Shown here piece after piece: positions 25,948 through 35,391 of a stretch of 64,000 nt of DNA. Under the pieces are notes generated by a model. The model saw only the letters and a list, made by a program, of their open reading frames with translations, did not search any database and was not told the DNA's origin. The stretch is taken from contig NZ_VNIK02000003.1 in the NCBI RefSeq assembly GCF_007785775.2, forward strand, positions 88,901-152,900. The letters run 5' to 3'. Origin of the DNA: Flagellimonas hadalis (GTDB lineage Bacteria > Bacteroidota > Bacteroidia > Flavobacteriales > Flavobacteriaceae). The translations under genes and the position numbers were made by a program. The first letter of the stretch is position 1; each line of letters begins with the position of its first letter.

Positions 25948-25967
25948 CCTATCTAAAAAAGAACTTT

Positions 25968-26684
25968 ATGACAAAGTTGAGCGTCAACATCAACAAACTG
26001 GCAACTTTACGGAATTCCCGCGGCGGCAATGTACCCGACCTGATCACTTCGGCCCAGGACATTGAGGCGTTCGGGGCAGAAGGAATTACCATCCACCCCA
26101 GACCGGATGAACGCCACATACGCTACCAAGATGCCAAGGACCTCAAGAAAATCGTCACCACCGAATTCAATATAGAAGGCAATCCTGTGCCCAAGTTCAT
26201 CGACCTGGTCTTGGAGGTAAAGCCCACCCAGGTCACACTGGTTCCCGATGCGGAAGATGCCATCACTTCCAATGCCGGATGGGACACCCAAAAACACAAG
26301 GATTTCTTGGTGGACGTCATTAAAACATTCAAGGAAAATGGCATCCGGACCTCCATTTTTGTGGACCCTGATGTGGAGATGGTGAAGGGAGCCGCCAAAA
26401 CGGGCACGGACAGAATAGAACTCTATACCGAAAGTTTCGCGCATCAATTCGCCGAAGGCCACAAAGAAAAGAGCATAGCCCCTTTTGCCGAGGCGGCCAA
26501 AATGGCACATCAACTCGGATTGGGCATCAATGCAGGACACGACCTCAATCTGGACAACATCAAATTTTTCAAGGAACACATCCCCCATCTTTTGGAAGTT
26601 TCCATTGGGCACGCCCTGATCTGCGAATCCATTTATTTGGGCCTTGAAAATGTGATCAATATGTATTTACACCGACTGAAATAA
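25968..26684 (+). CDS. pdxJ: Pyridoxine 5'-phosphate synthase
   Basis: A 238-residue protein of normal PdxJ length from the ATG at 25968. Signatures include [17 protein letters not shown], the [13 protein letters not shown] active-site segment, [19 protein letters not shown] and the C-terminal [13 protein letters not shown] and [12 protein letters not shown]. It condenses 1-deoxyxylulose 5-phosphate with aminoacetone phosphate to form vitamin B6. Its stop overlaps the start of the following hydrolase (TAATG). The upstream GTG start would span the promoter box. Confidence 0.97.
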   Translation: MTKLSVNINKLATLRNSRGGNVPDLITSAQDIEAFGAEGITIHPRPDERHIRYQDAKDLKKIVTTEFNIEGNPVPKFIDLVLEVKPTQVTLVPDAEDAITSNAGWDTQKHKDFLVDVIKTFKENGIRTSIFVDPDVEMVKGAAKTGTDRIELYTESFAHQFAEGHKEKSIAPFAEAAKMAHQLGLGINAGHDLNLDNIKFFKEHIPHLLEVSIGHALICESIYLGLENVINMYLHRLK

Positions 26685-27454
26685 TGGAACTTTTACATTC
26701 AAAAATATTGGGAGAAGGCAAACCATTTGTGATCCTACATGGTTTCTTGGGCATGTCCGATAACTGGAAGACCCTCGGCGCCCAATATGCCGAAAATGGA
26801 TATGAGGTGCATTTGCTGGACCAGCGCAACCATGGCAAAAGTTTTCATTCCCCTGATTTTGAATACGAACTGCTTGCCAAGGACGTGCAGGATTATATGG
26901 CGCACCACAAAATTGCTCCAGCCATAGTACTAGGCCACTCCATGGGCGGCAAAACGGCAATGCAATTGGCCACCTCCCACCCCGAATTGGTCTCCAAGCT
27001 CATCATTGCGGACATTGCGCCCAAGTTCTATCCCCCACATCACCAAGATATTGTTGACGGATTGGCCACATTGGATTTTGACCAAATAACAAGCCGCAGC
27101 GAGGCCGATGAGATCCTTTCCAAAAGCATCAGGAATTTTGGAGTGAGGCAGTTCCTCTTGAAAAACCTGTATTGGGTGGAACAGGGAAAATTGGGGTTCC
27201 GCTTCAATTTTGGGGTGCTCAGGAACAAAATGGAAGAGATCGGGGACAATATCAGCCCCACGGCCCTCTACGAAGGCCCTACCCTTTTCCTACGGGGAGA
27301 CCGTTCCGAATACATCCAACCTACTGATCTTCCCGAGATCAAAAAACATTTCCCCAACGCACATATTGAAACCGTGGACAATGCGGGACACTGGCTGCAT
27401 GCGGAAAACCCCGAACAGTTTTTCGAGAAAAGCCTCCATTTCCTAAATTCCTAA
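26684..27454 (+). CDS. Alpha/beta hydrolase (YbfF-like esterase family)
   Basis: A 256-residue cytoplasmic alpha/beta hydrolase: oxyanion-hole HGFLGMSDNWK, the DQRNHGKSFHS loop, nucleophile in VLGHSMGGKTAMQL and catalytic histidine in NAGHWLHAENPEQF. This pattern matches YbfF/EPHX-type esterases that act on small acyl esters or acyl-CoA thioesters. The physiological substrate is unknown. Its ATG overlaps the pdxJ stop by one base (TAATG), so it is translationally coupled to vitamin B6 synthesis, though the functional link is not clear. Confidence 0.92.
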   Translation: MELLHSKILGEGKPFVILHGFLGMSDNWKTLGAQYAENGYEVHLLDQRNHGKSFHSPDFEYELLAKDVQDYMAHHKIAPAIVLGHSMGGKTAMQLATSHPELVSKLIIADIAPKFYPPHHQDIVDGLATLDFDQITSRSEADEILSKSIRNFGVRQFLLKNLYWVEQGKLGFRFNFGVLRNKMEEIGDNISPTALYEGPTLFLRGDRSEYIQPTDLPEIKKHFPNAHIETVDNAGHWLHAENPEQFFEKSLHFLNS

Positions 27455-27469
27455 AATTTCACCCTTTTT

Positions 27470-27485
27470 ATTATGCATGCATAAT
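27470..27485. promoter_or_regulatory. 16-bp palindrome identical to the etfBA operator core
   Basis: ATTATGCATGCATAAT is perfectly self-complementary and identical to 3928-3943. It lies about 17 bases before the -33 element of the GDSL lipoprotein promoter. Position and identity suggest both sites are bound by one regulator. Confidence 0.65.
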
Positions 27486-27501
27486 TTTTTTATCCATTTA
27501 A

Positions 27502-27532
27502 TTGTCTGTATAACAATTTTGATATAGCTTTG
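27502..27532 (+). promoter_or_regulatory. Promoter of the GDSL lipoprotein gene
   Basis: TTG (27502-27504) and TAGCTTTG (27525-27532) are spaced 20 bases apart, fitting the Bacteroidota -33/-7 pattern. The ATG is at 27579. Confidence 0.55.
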
Positions 27533-27578
27533 GTTAATTCTGGTTTTATCAGGAACTAACTCTAACAGATTATTCAAT

Positions 27579-29102
27579 ATGAAAAAGTTTTATGCCTTAC
27601 TCCCCTTTTTAGGCCTATTCTTAATTGCATGTGAGGATGATACTACCCCGACCAACCCACCAGGCCCAGATCCTGTGGACTATACCGCAGGAGCAGCAAA
27701 TTTTTCCAAGTATGTTGCCGTAGGGAATTCCCTGACCGCAGGGTTCTCGGACAACGCCTTATTTAGGGCTGGGCAAGAAGCCTCTTTCCCTAATATGCTG
27801 GCCTCCAATTTTGCCCTGGTCGGCGGAGGCGCCTTTGAAATACCCTATATGGCGGACAATTTGGGAGGTGCCACCATAAATGGTCAAACCGATGCAAACA
27901 TGGACGGCTCTCCCGATATAGGCAACCGACTGATCTTGAGCTTTGCCGCCGGACCCGCTCCCGTCCCCGTAGCAGGCCAAGGAAGCACCGAAATCACTGA
28001 TAAACTTTCAGGCCCTTTCAACAACATGGGCGTTCCCGGAGCAAAAAGTTATGAGCTGTTGGCACCGGGCTATGGCAGTTTGGCCGGTTTGGCCATAGGA
28101 GCAGCCAATCCCTATTTTGTGAGGTTCTCTTCCTCCGAATCGGCCACCGTTATAGGTGATGCAGCTGCACAGAATCCCACTTTCTTTACCTTATGGGTGG
28201 GAGCCAATGATATTTTGTTATATGCCACTGGCGGTGGAACCGGGGTCGACCAGACAGGAAATCTGGACCCGAGTACCTATGCAAGAAATGATATCACGGA
28301 TCCCAATGTTTATGCCAATGTAATGAACGGAATCCTAACGACTATGACGGTCAACGGGGCCAAAGGTGCCATTGCCAATATCCCATATGTCACCGATATC
28401 CCTTATTTCACTACGGTACCGCACAATCCCATTCCGTTGGATGCAGCCACCGCAGCCTTTCTGAACAGTGCTTCGGCCTATGGAGCATACAATGCCGGTC
28501 TACAACAATTACAGGCAATGGATTTGATAACTGAAGATGAATTGGCAAAAAGAACCATCACCTTTACTGCTGGTGAGGGCAACGCCGTGGTCATCATTGA
28601 TGAGGACCTTACCGATTTAACGGGTTTCAACCCAGCATTGATCAATATGAGACAAGCTACCGATGCCGATCTTATGGTGCTCACCTCAAGAACGTTCATC
28701 GGCACCCTGGCCGATCCCAACAACCCCACGTCCATTAATGGGGTGGCGGTTCCTTTGGCCGACAAATGGGTCTTGACCCCTGAAGAGCAAAAAATGGTCA
28801 AGGACGCCACAGATGCCTACAACCAGACCCTTTCCGCTTTGGCGACTTCATACGATTTGGCCTTTGTAGATGCGAACGCCTTGATGAACAACATCAAAAC
28901 AAACGGTGTCCAATTGGCGGACGGCAGCACTGTAACTGCAGACTTTGCCACTGGTGGAGGGTTCTCATTGGATGGTGTCCACCCGGCCCCTAGAGGTTAT
29001 GCCATTGTGGCCAATGCCTTCATTGCCGCCATCAACACCAAATATGGTTCTAATTTGCCCGGTGTAAATCCTTTGGATTATACTGGACTATATATTAACT
29101 AA
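27579..29102 (+). CDS. SGNH/GDSL hydrolase lipoprotein
   Basis: A 507-residue lipoprotein (lipobox LFLIAC, C18). The SGNH blocks are present: nucleophile S51 in YVAVGNSLTAGFSD (Asn replaces the usual Asp before Ser), GANDILLYATGGG for block III, and DGVHPAPRGYAI near the C-terminus for the Asp-His pair. It probably hydrolyses esters of lipids or acylated glycans outside the inner membrane. In flavobacteria this family is often encoded beside FadL-type fatty-acid transporters; none follows here. The upstream palindrome shared with etfBA supports a link to lipid use. A terminator follows the stop. Confidence 0.92.
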   Translation: MKKFYALLPFLGLFLIACEDDTTPTNPPGPDPVDYTAGAANFSKYVAVGNSLTAGFSDNALFRAGQEASFPNMLASNFALVGGGAFEIPYMADNLGGATINGQTDANMDGSPDIGNRLILSFAAGPAPVPVAGQGSTEITDKLSGPFNNMGVPGAKSYELLAPGYGSLAGLAIGAANPYFVRFSSSESATVIGDAAAQNPTFFTLWVGANDILLYATGGGTGVDQTGNLDPSTYARNDITDPNVYANVMNGILTTMTVNGAKGAIANIPYVTDIPYFTTVPHNPIPLDAATAAFLNSASAYGAYNAGLQQLQAMDLITEDELAKRTITFTAGEGNAVVIIDEDLTDLTGFNPALINMRQATDADLMVLTSRTFIGTLADPNNPTSINGVAVPLADKWVLTPEEQKMVKDATDAYNQTLSALATSYDLAFVDANALMNNIKTNGVQLADGSTVTADFATGGGFSLDGVHPAPRGYAIVANAFIAAINTKYGSNLPGVNPLDYTGLYIN

Positions 29103-29126
29103 GCAACATTTAATTTTACTATCTTA

Positions 29127-29155
29127 AAGGCACCGTTTTCATCGGTGCTTTTTTT
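29127..29155 (+). terminator. Terminator of the GDSL lipoprotein gene
   Basis: GCACCG pairs with CGGTGC around a 7-base loop, preceded by AAAG and followed by a T-run. Confidence 0.8.
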
Positions 29156-29181
29156 ATATCACAAAAACCTAAAACAACCTT

Positions 29182-29526
29182 ATGAAACTCATTTTAAGAC
29201 TTTTACTGAATGCCTTGGCCGTTGTGATTCTCTCATACATCCTGCCTGGTGTAGGCGTGGACTCCATGTTCACCGCCATCATTGTCGCTGTTGTACTGAG
29301 CATCCTGAACTTTTTGGTCAAGCCCATATTGGTCATCCTCACACTTCCAATTACCGTGCTCACGCTCGGACTTTTCCTTTTGGTCATCAATGCCATTATC
29401 ATACTCCTTGCCGCAAAATTGATTGATGGCTTTCAGGTAGTGAGTTTTTGGTGGGCCATCATCTTCAGCTTGCTGTTGGCTTTTTTACAGGCCATTTTAC
29501 ATTCTATTTTAAAAGAGGACCAGTAG
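29182..29526 (+). CDS. Phage-holin-family (DUF360-like) 4-TM membrane protein
   Basis: A 114-residue, very hydrophobic protein with four predicted membrane helices and the short loop NFLVKPILVILTLPIT between helices 2 and 3, typical of the so-called phage holin family 4 (PF04020). Despite the name, these are widespread chromosomal proteins with no known lysis role. It stands alone between the terminator of the GDSL gene and the tig promoter. Confidence 0.88.
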   Translation: MKLILRLLLNALAVVILSYILPGVGVDSMFTAIIVAVVLSILNFLVKPILVILTLPITVLTLGLFLLVINAIIILLAAKLIDGFQVVSFWWAIIFSLLLAFLQAILHSILKEDQ

Positions 29527-29561
29527 AATTCATTTTGTTTGACATTCAAGCGTTTAAAAAG

Positions 29562-29592
29562 TTGCTGCCAAACCAAAAATGCATTACTTTTG
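29562..29592 (+). promoter_or_regulatory. Promoter of tig
   Basis: TTG (29562-29564) and TACTTTTG (29585-29592) are spaced 20 bases apart, a good match to the Bacteroidota consensus. The tig ATG is at 29626. Confidence 0.6.
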
Positions 29593-29625
29593 CCACCCAT
29601 TTTTGAATAGCAAATTAGGTAGGAG

Positions 29626-30948
29626 ATGAATATTACTAAAGAGCAGATTGACGATCTTAATGCAGTTGTAAAAGTCGCCATAAGCAAAGAAGACTATCAG
29701 GACAAGGTAGAAAAAATCCTGAAGGATTACAGAAAACAGGCCAATATCCCTGGTTTCCGAAAAGGTCAGGTTCCCATGGGACTGATCAAAAAACAATATG
29801 GCAAGGCCGTTTTGGTGGACGAGGTGAACAAACTGCTCCAAGACAACCTGAACAAATACCTTACCGAGGAAAAATTGGATGTACTGGGCAATCCCCTGCC
29901 CAAGCAACAGGAAAACTTCGATTGGGACAAGGACCACCTCGATTTTGAGTTCGAACTCGGATTGGCCCCCAGTTTTGATGTACAGCTCAAGACCAAAAAA
30001 GCGGTGACCCAATACAAAATTGTCGCCGACAAGAAAATGATCGAAGAGCAAGTGGAGCGCATCCAGAAACAATATGGAAAACTTGTCTCCAAGAGCGAAG
30101 TGGGCAAGAAGGACGAGGTTACCGGTATTTTTGCCAATGAGGCCGAGGACATTGACCACAAGACCACCATCGAGATAGACAAGGTCAAGAGCAAAAAAGC
30201 CTTGGATGCCCTTACCGGAAAGAAAGTCGGCGAAGCTGTGACCCTTCCCACCAAGGGACTTTTCAAAGAAGATTATCTTTTGTCCAGTGCCTTGGGCATC
30301 AACCGTGACAAAGCGGACAAATTGGACACCAACGTGACCTTCACCATTGAAGAGATCAACGAGCGCGAACCCGCTGCTTTGGACCAAGACCTGTTCGATA
30401 AATTGTTCGGAAAGGACAAAGTGACCTCTGAAAAGGAGTTGAAGGACCGCATCAAGGAAGATTCTGAAAAGCAATTTGAGCAACAGTCCGATCAGAAGTT
30501 GTTGAACGACATCACTGAAAAACTGATCGACGAGACCAAGTTTGAACTTCCTGCCGAGTTTTTGAAAAAGTGGATCCAGATCAGTGGCGAAAAACCACTT
30601 TCCGAAGATGAGGCCAAAGAAGAGTTTGAAAGATCCGAAAAAGGACTTCGGTACCAATTGATTGAAGGCAAGATCATCCAAGAGAACAACCTTCAGGTAC
30701 AGTTTGACGAGCTCAAGGAATTTGCCAAAGGCTTCATCAAGTCACAAATGGCACAATATGGCCACTTGGATCCCAAGGACGAGGAACTGGAAGGCATTGC
30801 CGCCAGGGTATTGGGCAATCAAGACGAGGTCAGAAGGCTTTCAGAGCAGTTGATGAGCCAAAAACTATTGGACCTTTACAAAGAAAAGGCCAACCTCAAG
30901 GTAAAGGAAGTCTCTTACGACGACTTTATCAAGGAAGCATATAGCTAG
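29626..30948 (+). CDS. tig: Trigger factor
   Basis: A 440-residue protein. The ribosome-binding signature G-F-R-x-G-x-x-P is visible in IPGFRKGQVPMGLIKKQYG (about residues 41-60). A middle region (about 150-240) replaces the usual FKBP-like domain with a divergent version, as is common in Bacteroidota, and the long helical C-terminal chaperone arms follow. It binds nascent chains at the ribosome exit tunnel. It lies upstream of clpP and clpX, the classic tig-clpP-clpX quality-control order, but a hairpin separates it from clpP. Confidence 0.95.
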   Translation: MNITKEQIDDLNAVVKVAISKEDYQDKVEKILKDYRKQANIPGFRKGQVPMGLIKKQYGKAVLVDEVNKLLQDNLNKYLTEEKLDVLGNPLPKQQENFDWDKDHLDFEFELGLAPSFDVQLKTKKAVTQYKIVADKKMIEEQVERIQKQYGKLVSKSEVGKKDEVTGIFANEAEDIDHKTTIEIDKVKSKKALDALTGKKVGEAVTLPTKGLFKEDYLLSSALGINRDKADKLDTNVTFTIEEINEREPAALDQDLFDKLFGKDKVTSEKELKDRIKEDSEKQFEQQSDQKLLNDITEKLIDETKFELPAEFLKKWIQISGEKPLSEDEAKEEFERSEKGLRYQLIEGKIIQENNLQVQFDELKEFAKGFIKSQMAQYGHLDPKDEELEGIAARVLGNQDEVRRLSEQLMSQKLLDLYKEKANLKVKEVSYDDFIKEAYS

Positions 30949-30980
30949 GCTATCGCTAAAAGAAAAATAAGTATCTTTAC

Positions 30981-31016
30981 GGTGCCGAAAAGCAACTTTT
31001 TCGGCACCTTTTTTTT
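30981..31016 (+). terminator. Hairpin between tig and clpP
   Basis: GGTGCCGAAA pairs with TTTCGGCACC around an 8-base loop and a T-run follows. It may end tig, or attenuate read-through into clpP, whose ATG is only 23 bases beyond. Confidence 0.75.
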
Positions 31017-31038
31017 AAGATAAATCGAAAGAAATCCT

Positions 31039-31719
31039 ATGGATTACGGAAAAGAATTCAAAAAATACGCCACCCAGCACCATGGCATGAACAGCATGCA
31101 CTATGACCAGATCATGAGCAGCATGTACCCCATGAACATGACCCCCAACATCATCGAGGAAAGGCAGTTGAACGCCATTGCCATGGACGTTTTCTCCCGT
31201 TTGATGATGGACCGCATCATCTTTTTGGGCACCGGGATCAACGATCAGGTAGCCAATATTGTACAGGCACAATTGCTGTTCTTGGAAAGCGCGGATGCTT
31301 CCAAGGACATTCAAATATATATCAACTCCCCGGGCGGAAGCGTCTATGCCGGATTGGGCATTTATGACACCATGCAGTTCATCAAGCCCGATGTGGCCAC
31401 CATTTGTACCGGTATTGCCGCATCCATGGCCGCCGTGCTGCTATGTGCCGGACAGAAAGGCAAAAGGAGCGGACTCACCCACTCAAGGGTAATGATCCAC
31501 CAGCCGCTTTCCGGGGCACAGGGACAGGCAAGCGACATCGAAATTGCAGCCAAGGAAGTGTTGAAGATCAAGGACGAGTTGTACCAGATCATTGCCAAGC
31601 ATTCTGGCCAGCCTTTTGATAAGGTGTATGATGACAGCGACCGTGATTATTGGATGAAAGCCGACGAGGCCAAGGAGTACGGAATGATCGACGAAATCTT
31701 GGCAAGGGACAAATCCTAA
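31039..31719 (+). CDS. clpP: ATP-dependent Clp protease proteolytic subunit
   Basis: A 226-residue protein. The triad is visible: S129 in CTGIAASMAAVLL, H154 in VMIHQPLSGAQGQA and probably D203 in DSDRDYWM. The INSPGGSVYAGLGIYDTM segment matches the family. The N-terminus of about 30 residues, rich in Met and His, is longer than in E. coli and is probably processed. ClpP forms the 14-mer proteolytic barrel driven by ClpX. clpX follows 91 bases downstream on the same strand. Confidence 0.97.
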   Translation: MDYGKEFKKYATQHHGMNSMHYDQIMSSMYPMNMTPNIIEERQLNAIAMDVFSRLMMDRIIFLGTGINDQVANIVQAQLLFLESADASKDIQIYINSPGGSVYAGLGIYDTMQFIKPDVATICTGIAASMAAVLLCAGQKGKRSGLTHSRVMIHQPLSGAQGQASDIEIAAKEVLKIKDELYQIIAKHSGQPFDKVYDDSDRDYWMKADEAKEYGMIDEILARDKS

Positions 31720-31810
31720 CAATTTAGTTTATTAAAAAACAACCACTTAGCGCAAACCAAAACCATTTTTTTTACGTTATTGTAGGTTGAATGCAGAATA
31801 TTGATGAAGT

Positions 31811-33046
31811 ATGGCAAAGGAAAATCTGGAATGTTCTTTTTGTGGTAGGAAAAAACCGGAAACCAATTTATTGATCGCCGGGCTTGATGCGCACATCTGT
31901 GATAGATGTATAGAACAGGCCCACAGCATAGTCGCTGAAGAATCCAAACAATCCAAGAACCAAGACCTCTCTTCCGAACTGGTCCTGAAAAAGCCCATGG
32001 AGATCCATGATTTCCTGGACACTTTTGTCATTGGCCAAGAAAGGACCAAGAGGGTAATGTCGGTTGCCGTGTACAACCACTACAAAAGGCTTTTGCAGCC
32101 CAAGGGCAAGGACAATGATGTAGAGATCCAAAAGAGCAACATCATCATGGTTGGGCAGACCGGGACCGGAAAGACCCTTATCGCCAAGACCATAGCCCGT
32201 ATGCTAAATGTGCCTTTGGCCATTGTGGATGCCACCGTGCTCACAGAGGCCGGTTATGTGGGCGAGGATGTGGAAAGTATACTCACCCGTTTGCTACAAG
32301 CTGCGGATTATAACTTGGAGAAAGCGGAAAGAGGCATTGTCTTCATCGATGAGATCGACAAGATTGCCCGAAAGAGCGACAACCCTTCCATAACCCGTGA
32401 TGTTTCAGGTGAAGGAGTGCAGCAAGGACTGTTGAAGCTTCTGGAAGGCACCGTAGTGAACGTTCCACCCAAAGGTGGGCGCAAGCACCCAGACCAAAAG
32501 TTCATCGAAGTGAACACAGAGAACATCCTTTTTGTGGCGGGCGGTGCATTTGACGGTATTGAACGCATCATCACCAAACGCCTGAACATGCAGGCCGTTG
32601 GTTACAGTGCCTCCAAAGCGGAGGACAAACTGGACAGTGAGAACATCCTACAATACATCATCCCGAAAGACCTGAAGGAATTTGGGCTCATTCCGGAAAT
32701 CATTGGTAGACTGCCCGTGCTCACCCACATGAACCCTTTGGACGCGAAGACCCTAAGGGCCATTTTGACCGAGCCCAGAAATGCCATCATCAAACAATAC
32801 GAAAAATTGTTTGCCATGGATGGGATTTCGTTCACCATCACGGAACAAGCACTCGAATATATTGTTGAAAAGGCGGTAGAGTACAAACTTGGGGCCCGTG
32901 GACTGCGATCGCTCTGCGAAGCTGTATTCACCGATGCCATGTTCACCCTGCCAAGCAGTGATGAAACCGAGTTCAAGGTCACCAAGGCCTACGCCGAGAA
33001 AATGCTCTCATACGAGACCATCAAAAAACTGAAAGTGGTGTCCTAG
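31811..33046 (+). CDS. clpX: ATP-dependent Clp protease ATP-binding subunit ClpX
   Basis: A 411-residue protein. The N-terminal zinc-binding domain has C8, C11, C30 and C33 ([12 protein letters not shown] ... HICDRC); Walker A is GQTGTGKT (115-122), Walker B is [11 protein letters not shown]. The IGF-type ClpP-docking loop region and the C-terminal sensor ([10 protein letters not shown]) are present. It unfolds tagged substrates and feeds them to ClpP. The stop codon is inside a 20-bp perfect palindrome shared with the stop of the convergent gene. Confidence 0.97.
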   Translation: MAKENLECSFCGRKKPETNLLIAGLDAHICDRCIEQAHSIVAEESKQSKNQDLSSELVLKKPMEIHDFLDTFVIGQERTKRVMSVAVYNHYKRLLQPKGKDNDVEIQKSNIIMVGQTGTGKTLIAKTIARMLNVPLAIVDATVLTEAGYVGEDVESILTRLLQAADYNLEKAERGIVFIDEIDKIARKSDNPSITRDVSGEGVQQGLLKLLEGTVVNVPPKGGRKHPDQKFIEVNTENILFVAGGAFDGIERIITKRLNMQAVGYSASKAEDKLDSENILQYIIPKDLKEFGLIPEIIGRLPVLTHMNPLDAKTLRAILTEPRNAIIKQYEKLFAMDGISFTITEQALEYIVEKAVEYKLGARGLRSLCEAVFTDAMFTLPSSDETEFKVTKAYAEKMLSYETIKKLKVVS

Positions 33047-33062
33047 ACCCTAAAGGGTCTAG
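33043..33062. terminator. Palindrome overlapping two convergent stop codons
   Basis: A perfect 20-bp palindrome, CTAGACCCT/AGGGTCTAG with AA in the centre. The clpX TAG (33044-33046) and the TAG of the minus-strand gene (33059-33061) are both part of it. There is no T-run, so intrinsic termination is uncertain; it may protect both 3' ends. Confidence 0.5.
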
Positions 33063-33613
33063 ACCGCTTTCTTGGTAGCCACCACTTGTGTCACTTGTTC
33101 CAAAAGGCCCAAGCACACTTCTGAGATGATTTTTTCATCGGTATAAAGACCATGGCCGAAATGGGGAACCACATTGAGTTCCACTCCTATTTCCTGCGCC
33201 CATTTCTGATTGGGAATGAACTCATCATATTCCCCATAGATCAAGTTCATCGGCACATTGGGCTTTTGATCTTCCAACCTGATCCGTGTAGCCGATATAG
33301 AAGTAAGGGATTTCATGGGCAGACCTCGAAGTGCAGCTTTATAGGCAATGGTACCCCCTGTGCTAAAGGCCAAGTAATGTGCAGGTATGGTTTCTTTTTT
33401 CAGCAATTGGGCAACTGCTGTATCAATTCCGCCATCGACAAAGGCCTTGTGGATGTTCTCTTCGGTGTTCAATGGCACATCGATGCCCCCTAGTTGTTGG
33501 CAATCGTGAAACACGATGTCGTAATACTGCTGAAGGTATCCAAAATAAGAAGCTATCCATAACCCTTTTTTGGCACCCCACATATCTGAGATGACTACCA
33601 GTTTTTCTGTCAT
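33059..33613 (-). CDS. Small alpha/beta-hydrolase-like protein
   Basis: A 184-residue protein resembling a minimal alpha/beta hydrolase: strand and turn in KLVVISDMWGAKKGLWIASY, a nucleophile-like elbow AFSTGGTIAYKA (Ser flanked by F and T rather than the usual G-x-S-x-G), an acid in YGEYDEFIPN and a histidine in VPHFGHGLYTDE. No lid domain is present. Substrate unknown; it may also be a non-catalytic member. It is convergent with clpX, 12 bases apart, and its upstream region (33614-33783) holds no other gene. Confidence 0.75.
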   Translation of the reverse strand: MTEKLVVISDMWGAKKGLWIASYFGYLQQYYDIVFHDCQQLGGIDVPLNTEENIHKAFVDGGIDTAVAQLLKKETIPAHYLAFSTGGTIAYKAALRGLPMKSLTSISATRIRLEDQKPNVPMNLIYGEYDEFIPNQKWAQEIGVELNVVPHFGHGLYTDEKIISEVCLGLLEQVTQVVATKKAV

Positions 33614-33783
33614 TGTTCAATGGTTTAGTGTTTGACAAAATTTTACGGGGGGAATTTCACCATTAAATGCAAAAACTCCACTTTTATTTGTTCAAAAGAA
33701 ACGTTTCCACGATAAAGGGTTCAAATCTACGAAAACGTTTTCGTTAATCCATCATAACCTTCCACATACTATAAATAATCACT

Positions 33784-35295
33784 CTATTTCATGTTCATTT
33801 GAAGTAGCTCATCAATGTAATTCCTTTCATTCGAGAGCCTTGGAATCTTGTGTTGCCCGCCCAATTTGTTCTTGGATTTCAACCAGTCGTGGAAAAGGTT
33901 CTTGCGTGCCACGTGTACTTTGGGCATTTTGAGGGTGATGTTATTGTATCGTTTCGCCTCATAGTCAGAGTTCAGCGATTTGAGTGCATTGTCAAGGGAT
34001 TCGATAAAATGGGGTACATCCTTCGGTGGTTTTCTGAATTCAATGATCCACTCATGGGCGCCTTTTTCCTTATCGGTCATGAAAATGGGGGCGGCGGTGT
34101 AGTCCATGATCTCGGAATCCGTGGTTTGGCATATTTGCCGTAATGCCTCTTCTGCATTTTCGATGATCAGTTCTTCCCCAAAAACATTGATGTGGTGCTT
34201 GGTGCGCCCCGTGATCCTGATGCGGTAAGGGTTCTTGCTGGTGAAGCGAACCGTATCACCGATCTTATAGCGCCAAAGTCCCGCATTGGTGGTGATCACC
34301 AAAGCATAGTTTACCCCGAGCTGCACTTCCCACAGGGGAATGGCCTTTCCGTTCCCTTCTGCTCCCATCGGGATGAATTCATAAAAGATGCCATAGTCCA
34401 ACATCAGCAACAGGTCTTCCGAATCATTTTGGTCCTGGATGCCAAAGAATCCTTCGGAGGCATTGTAGGTCTCATAGTAATTGAAGCTTTTGCGGGGCAA
34501 CAATTTTTTATACTGGTTGCGATAGGGCGTGAAGCTCACCCCTCCATGAAAATAAACCTCCAGGTTTTCCCAGATCTCGAACAAATGGTTCTTACCGGTT
34601 TTCTCCAACACTTGGTTGAGCAATACCAACATCCACGAAGGGACGCCTGCCAAACTGGTGACATTTTCCCGAATACTCTCTTCGATAATGGCCTCCAACT
34701 TGGACTCCCATTCACTCATCAAAGAGACTTTGTTGCTGGGCGTACTGCTATATTCTGCCCAAAGGGGCATATTGTCTATCAAAATGGCGGAAAGATCTCC
34801 GAAAAAGGTCCCGTTGTCCTCGTACAGTTCCTTGCTCCCTCCCAACCTGAGGCTCTTTCCCGTGAACAGTTGGGAATTCTCATTGTTGTTCAAGTATAGG
34901 CACAGTAAATCTTTGCTGGACTTGTAATGGCAATCTTCCAAGGCCTCGTTGCTCACCGGGATGAACTTGCTCTTCGCATTGGTGGTGCCACTGCTCTTGG
35001 CGAACCATTTGATGGTGGTGGGCCAGAACAGGTTCTGTTCGCCTTTTCGCGTGCGTTCTATCAATGGGGCCACATCCTCATAGCTCACCAAGGGCACCCG
35101 GTTGCAAAATTCCTCATATTTGGGTAAATCCTTGAACCCATACTGTTTACCGATCATGGTGTCCTGGGAAAAGTCCACCAATTGCCGCAATACCTCATCT
35201 TGGACATCCAAGGGGTACTTCAAAAAAAGCTCTATCTGGTGATAACGCTTTCTCAATAACCAAGAAGCTATGGAATTGAATAATGGTATTGGCAT
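33784..35295 (-). CDS. GH3 auxin-responsive-promoter family (acyl-amido synthetase-like) protein
   Basis: A 503-residue protein of the GH3 family, an adenylate-forming ANL-superfamily branch: the nucleotide loop KWFAKSSGTTNAKSKFIPVS, the YYETYNASEGFFGIQD core, LWRYKIGDTVRF and GRTKHHINVFGEELIIENAE. Plant members conjugate amino acids to hormone acids; bacterial ones are mostly uncharacterised and presumably adenylate a carboxylic acid. No partner gene is evident. It is divergent from the DUF2797 gene with a 96-base gap. Confidence 0.9.
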   Translation of the reverse strand: MPIPLFNSIASWLLRKRYHQIELFLKYPLDVQDEVLRQLVDFSQDTMIGKQYGFKDLPKYEEFCNRVPLVSYEDVAPLIERTRKGEQNLFWPTTIKWFAKSSGTTNAKSKFIPVSNEALEDCHYKSSKDLLCLYLNNNENSQLFTGKSLRLGGSKELYEDNGTFFGDLSAILIDNMPLWAEYSSTPSNKVSLMSEWESKLEAIIEESIRENVTSLAGVPSWMLVLLNQVLEKTGKNHLFEIWENLEVYFHGGVSFTPYRNQYKKLLPRKSFNYYETYNASEGFFGIQDQNDSEDLLLMLDYGIFYEFIPMGAEGNGKAIPLWEVQLGVNYALVITTNAGLWRYKIGDTVRFTSKNPYRIRITGRTKHHINVFGEELIIENAEEALRQICQTTDSEIMDYTAAPIFMTDKEKGAHEWIIEFRKPPKDVPHFIESLDNALKSLNSDYEAKRYNNITLKMPKVHVARKNLFHDWLKSKNKLGGQHKIPRLSNERNYIDELLQMNMK

Positions 35296-35391
35296 TTTTA
35301 GGTATCTTTAACCGAGAATTTAGTAAGGTGTAACCGCTAAAATAGCTTTTCTGGCTTTCATTTTCAAATTAGAAACAAACATTCATTCCAC

